Positions 61,347-64,000 of a stretch of 64,000 nt of DNA are shown here, one piece after another (position 1 is the first letter of the stretch; every line of letters starts with the position of its first letter). Source of the DNA: JANXLS01 sp038227045 (GTDB taxonomy: Bacteria; Planctomycetota; SZUA-567; H5-PLA8); assembly GCA_038227045.1 (NCBI GenBank), contig JBBRQD010000010.1, positions 21,977-85,976 on the forward strand. The letters run 5' to 3'. The notes beneath the pieces were generated by a model. It saw only the letters and a list, made by a program, of their open reading frames with translations. It ran no database searches and had not been told where the DNA came from. The position numbers and the translations under genes are program-made.

Positions 61347-63899
61347 TCAAGGCGTCAATTCACGCCACTCGCCGCGAAAACCGTGGAATTCCAATCTTCC
61401 TGCTGAATCCGTTCTGATGCGAATCGAGCCGTCGCGGTGCGGCGAGAGCAACCTTGCCGCCAGTTCATCGAAATCCACACCCGGCGCTTCCTCCGGATTC
61501 GCGTACGTCCCCGCGACGATCGCGCGGCAGCCCGTGCGCCGAATCAATTCGTTCGTCTCGCGCGGCCAGCGCCCGTATTCGCCGGGCGTCATGCGCAACA
61601 CATCCGCTTCGAAACTCGCGTCACTCTTGGCCAGCAATCGACTCAACGACGCGCTCGATTTCGCCTCGGCAAACAGCGCCTTGAAAGCGCCGCAGGATAC
61701 GCGCGCGCACAGCGAACTCGCATTCGCAGCGGGCCGGTCGGCAGGCGGCCCATTATCCAAAAACTCCCAGAGCACGCCCGCCGGCGCAAGCAACTCCTCC
61801 GACGCGGACGGCGATCCGTATGGAATATTTTTTTCGGCCAACAGCGCTTCCAAGGCCCGGCGCATTTCGCTGGGAAATTTGCAGCGCGGCAGAATCACGC
61901 GCCGGGCCGTCACGCGGGGCAGCAATTCCAGCGCGCCGCCCAGCGCGTCGGGCTGGTCGGACGTCAGCACGAGCAGTTCCAATTTACGAATGCCGCGCCG
62001 GCGCAACAGTTCGACAATGCGCAACCCCTGCCCCGTTCCGCCCGCATCGATCAGCGCCGCGCCGCCGTTCGTTTCAAGCAGCGCCGAGCGGCCGTGAGAC
62101 AGATCGAGCACCGTCAGTTCCGGTTCGGTATGCGCCGCGCGAAAATACAGATTCGACAGCAAGAGCAGCGGACACGCCGGCACGATCCAACACAGCCGTT
62201 TGATATCCGATCCTTGGTCGCGCGCGATCCACAGCCACGTCAACGACGCCGCGTATGCAAGAAGCGTCAAAGCGATGGGGCGCGGCATGTCGATCGACGA
62301 TCCTGGCAGCGCCGCGCAAAACGCATTAATTCCTTCGAGCATCGACAACGAAATCCACGCGCCCCACCCCAGGATTTGGCCGAGCGCCGGCCACAGATAC
62401 CCCAGCGCGATCGTCGCACTTCCGAACGCCATGCAGACGCTCAGGAACGGCAGCGCGAACAGATTCACAAACAGTCCGAGCGTCGAAAAGCGGCCCATGT
62501 GCCAGGCCACCGGCGGCGACGTCGCCAGCCAGGCGGCCAGCGTCACCAGCATCGACTTCAATACCCATTTCCCGGCGATTTCATGAAACCGTTCAGACTC
62601 GCTTGGCTCGGATGAAATGTTGCGCACACGGCGCGCCCGCCATTTTTCCCATGCCCCTTCAAACGCGGGCAAAAGCGTGTGCAGAGAAAGCACCGCGAGG
62701 AACGAAAGTTGGAATCCCGCGCTGAACAACTCCTGCGGCGCGTACGACAGGATGATCAACGCCGCCACCGCCAACGCGTTGAGCGGGTCGGCTTCGCGCT
62801 GAAAAAATGACGCCGCAACATACGCCCCAAACATCGCCGTCGCGCGCACGGCGGGCGGAGACGATCCGGTCAGCAGACAATACGCGAGGCATGTGGCAAA
62901 TACCCAGCCAGCCGATTTTCGCCGCGACACACCAAACAAGCCAAGCAGCCTCCACAGCGCCGCACAGACCAATTGAATGTGCAATCCGCTGATCGCCAGG
63001 AGATGCGCGGTGCCGGAGATCGCGAATGATTCGCGGTCGCTCGAACTCAACGCCTCACGCCGTCCGAAAACCATGGCGTTCAACAAGCCGGCCTGTTCGG
63101 TGTGGCCATTCAACAGCGACGGCGTTCGAGATGCAAGTTCGCCGCTGAAGCGCCGCAAGCGCAGTGCGATGCGCCACCACTCCGGCCCGGCGATTTTTTG
63201 CAGCGTGGCCGGTGAAACCGTTCCGACGCGGTGCACGCCCAGCCCGGCCAGGTACGCGCCATAATCGAATCCGTCTGGAATGGTGGCGACCGGAAGAGGC
63301 TCCAACAGTGCGCGAAATTCCACGCGGTCGCCTTCGGCCAGTGTTCCGGCGAGGTCGTTCGCCGAATCGGGTGCGTCCGCTTTTTCATCGGCGCCCACCG
63401 AATCGTCGTGGCGATTCTCGGCCTTTACGGAGACGCGAATCTTTCCCGACGCGGCACGCAACGCATTCGCGTCTTGTCCGAGCGCGTCCACCGCGACTGT
63501 CCATGCCACGCGTGAAGCCGACGTGTGCGCACTGCCCCCGAGCGCTGTGCGGCCGGAGCGCCATTCCGCTTCGACGATCATGCCGCGCACCCATGCAAAA
63601 CACGGCCGCGCAGGCGTGAGGCTGGCGACATCGTCGCCGGTTTGAATGCGAAATCGAGCGGCGTGAACGGCCGCGCCCAAACACAACGCCGTTAAAATTC
63701 CTGCCGCGAACGCGCCGCGCCTGAAATAAATTGCAGTGAGAATCGCCGCGATGATCGAAAAAAGAATAGTTAAAATCAGCGTCGTCGGAGATGGGGCCGC
63801 GGCCGCATCCAGCCAAATGCCCGCGCAGTATGACAGCGCCATCCAGAAAAGCGGTCGTCGCCGAAGGAAGCCGCTTTCCAGATTAGAGCGCAGAGCCAT
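61347..63899 (-). CDS. comEC: ComEC/Rec2 DNA-uptake channel with degenerate MBL domain
   Basis: An 850-residue membrane protein. N-terminal helices and OB-like DUF4131 region (about 1-250), then the competence channel domain (about 260-560) with the conserved GTAHLLAISGLHIQL and GSSPPAVRATAMFGAYV. The C-terminal part (about 600-850) has the metallo-beta-lactamase fold: ELTVLDLSHGRSALLETNGG, AALIDAGGTGQG. But the metal motif T-H-x-H-x-D-H is T646-S-D-Q-P-D-A652, so all three histidines are lost and strand-degrading nuclease activity is doubtful. ComEC carries single-stranded DNA across the inner membrane during transformation. No comEA gene is adjacent. Confidence 0.92.
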   Translation of the reverse strand: MALRSNLESGFLRRRPLFWMALSYCAGIWLDAAAAPSPTTLILTILFSIIAAILTAIYFRRGAFAAGILTALCLGAAVHAARFRIQTGDDVASLTPARPCFAWVRGMIVEAEWRSGRTALGGSAHTSASRVAWTVAVDALGQDANALRAASGKIRVSVKAENRHDDSVGADEKADAPDSANDLAGTLAEGDRVEFRALLEPLPVATIPDGFDYGAYLAGLGVHRVGTVSPATLQKIAGPEWWRIALRLRRFSGELASRTPSLLNGHTEQAGLLNAMVFGRREALSSSDRESFAISGTAHLLAISGLHIQLVCAALWRLLGLFGVSRRKSAGWVFATCLAYCLLTGSSPPAVRATAMFGAYVAASFFQREADPLNALAVAALIILSYAPQELFSAGFQLSFLAVLSLHTLLPAFEGAWEKWRARRVRNISSEPSESERFHEIAGKWVLKSMLVTLAAWLATSPPVAWHMGRFSTLGLFVNLFALPFLSVCMAFGSATIALGYLWPALGQILGWGAWISLSMLEGINAFCAALPGSSIDMPRPIALTLLAYAASLTWLWIARDQGSDIKRLCWIVPACPLLLLSNLYFRAAHTEPELTVLDLSHGRSALLETNGGAALIDAGGTGQGLRIVELLRRRGIRKLELLVLTSDQPDALGGALELLPRVTARRVILPRCKFPSEMRRALEALLAEKNIPYGSPSASEELLAPAGVLWEFLDNGPPADRPAANASSLCARVSCGAFKALFAEAKSSASLSRLLAKSDASFEADVLRMTPGEYGRWPRETNELIRRTGCRAIVAGTYANPEEAPGVDFDELAARLLSPHRDGSIRIRTDSAGRLEFHGFRGEWRELTP

Positions 63900-63942
63900 A
63901 AGTTTAAAAATAGGGCGGGCTTCCGGCGTTACCAGAGCCGCG

Positions 63943-64000
63943 CACGTCAGTAAGCGGCCAGTTGGGATCGCGGAAACGAAATTGGCCGCTTACTGACGTG
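63943..64000. repeat. Perfect 18-base inverted repeat at window end
   Basis: CACGTCAGTAAGCGGCCA (63943-63960) and TGGCCGCTTACTGACGTG (63983-64000) are exact complements around a 22-base loop. The right arm reaches the window edge and may continue. It lies upstream of comEC. Confidence 0.8.

Overview
The window is 64 kb of GC-rich bacterial chromosome with about 46 protein genes, mostly housekeeping and envelope genes on both strands. I see no rRNA, tRNA, CRISPR array, prophage or autonomous transposon. A diderm cell is implied by a phosphate-selective-porin-like protein, an alpha-2-macroglobulin-like periplasmic protein, a GspF/PilC protein and many signal peptides. Isoprenoids come from the MEP pathway (ispG). 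A DUF3352-like protein, a formylglycine-generating enzyme, Ser/Thr kinase, NHL, Gfo/Idh/MocA and roadblock proteins, and spacers full of palindromes and tandem heptamers, suggest an uncultured PVC- or FCB-like lineage (Planctomycetes, Lentisphaerae or Hydrogenedentes type). The phylum is inference; no marker here fixes it.

Layout. 0-6 kb: the end of a secreted protein, a membrane protein, a GntP permease, ispG and a PIN toxin-antitoxin pair. 6-16 kb: a GT4 glycosyltransferase, an AAA+ ATPase, a secreted CAP-domain protein, metG, a LacI-type-HTH/PilZ fusion regulator and a LysM protein. 16-24 kb (all minus strand): uppP with a formylglycine-generating enzyme, a four-helix-bundle gene between inverted repeats, a TPR-roadblock/roadblock pair, oleC-oleD and gspF. 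24-38 kb: a DUF3352-like protein, a frameshifted porin, an AraC-like regulator, pyrB-pyrC, glutathione peroxidase, GH16, NHL, a methyltransferase, GT2 and a nuclease. 38-50 kb: a 2074-residue macroglobulin, leuB diverging from PilZ-dus, and an oxidoreductase-tag-DUF3455 run. 50-64 kb: a PATAN-domain protein, aroC, a membrane Ser/Thr kinase followed by an NtrC-type regulator, a DUF4337 protein, modC/modB-like transporter genes and comEC.

How the genes fit together. Several point to surface and signalling biology: two PilZ (c-di-GMP) proteins, two roadblock proteins, a PATAN protein, a Ser/Thr kinase next to a sigma54 activator, and GspF. pyrB-pyrC, leuB, aroC, ispG, metG and dus are core metabolism. 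Most obligate partners (oleA/B, modA, pilB, mglA, a histidine kinase, a sulfatase) are absent, so many pathways are scattered over the genome.

The most unusual material is the HTH-PilZ regulator, the four-helix-bundle gene enclosed by near-identical inverted arms with a gene-less relative at the window start, and a rich set of nested palindromes and heptamer repeats in the spacers, two of which sit directly before the start codons of uppP and oleD.
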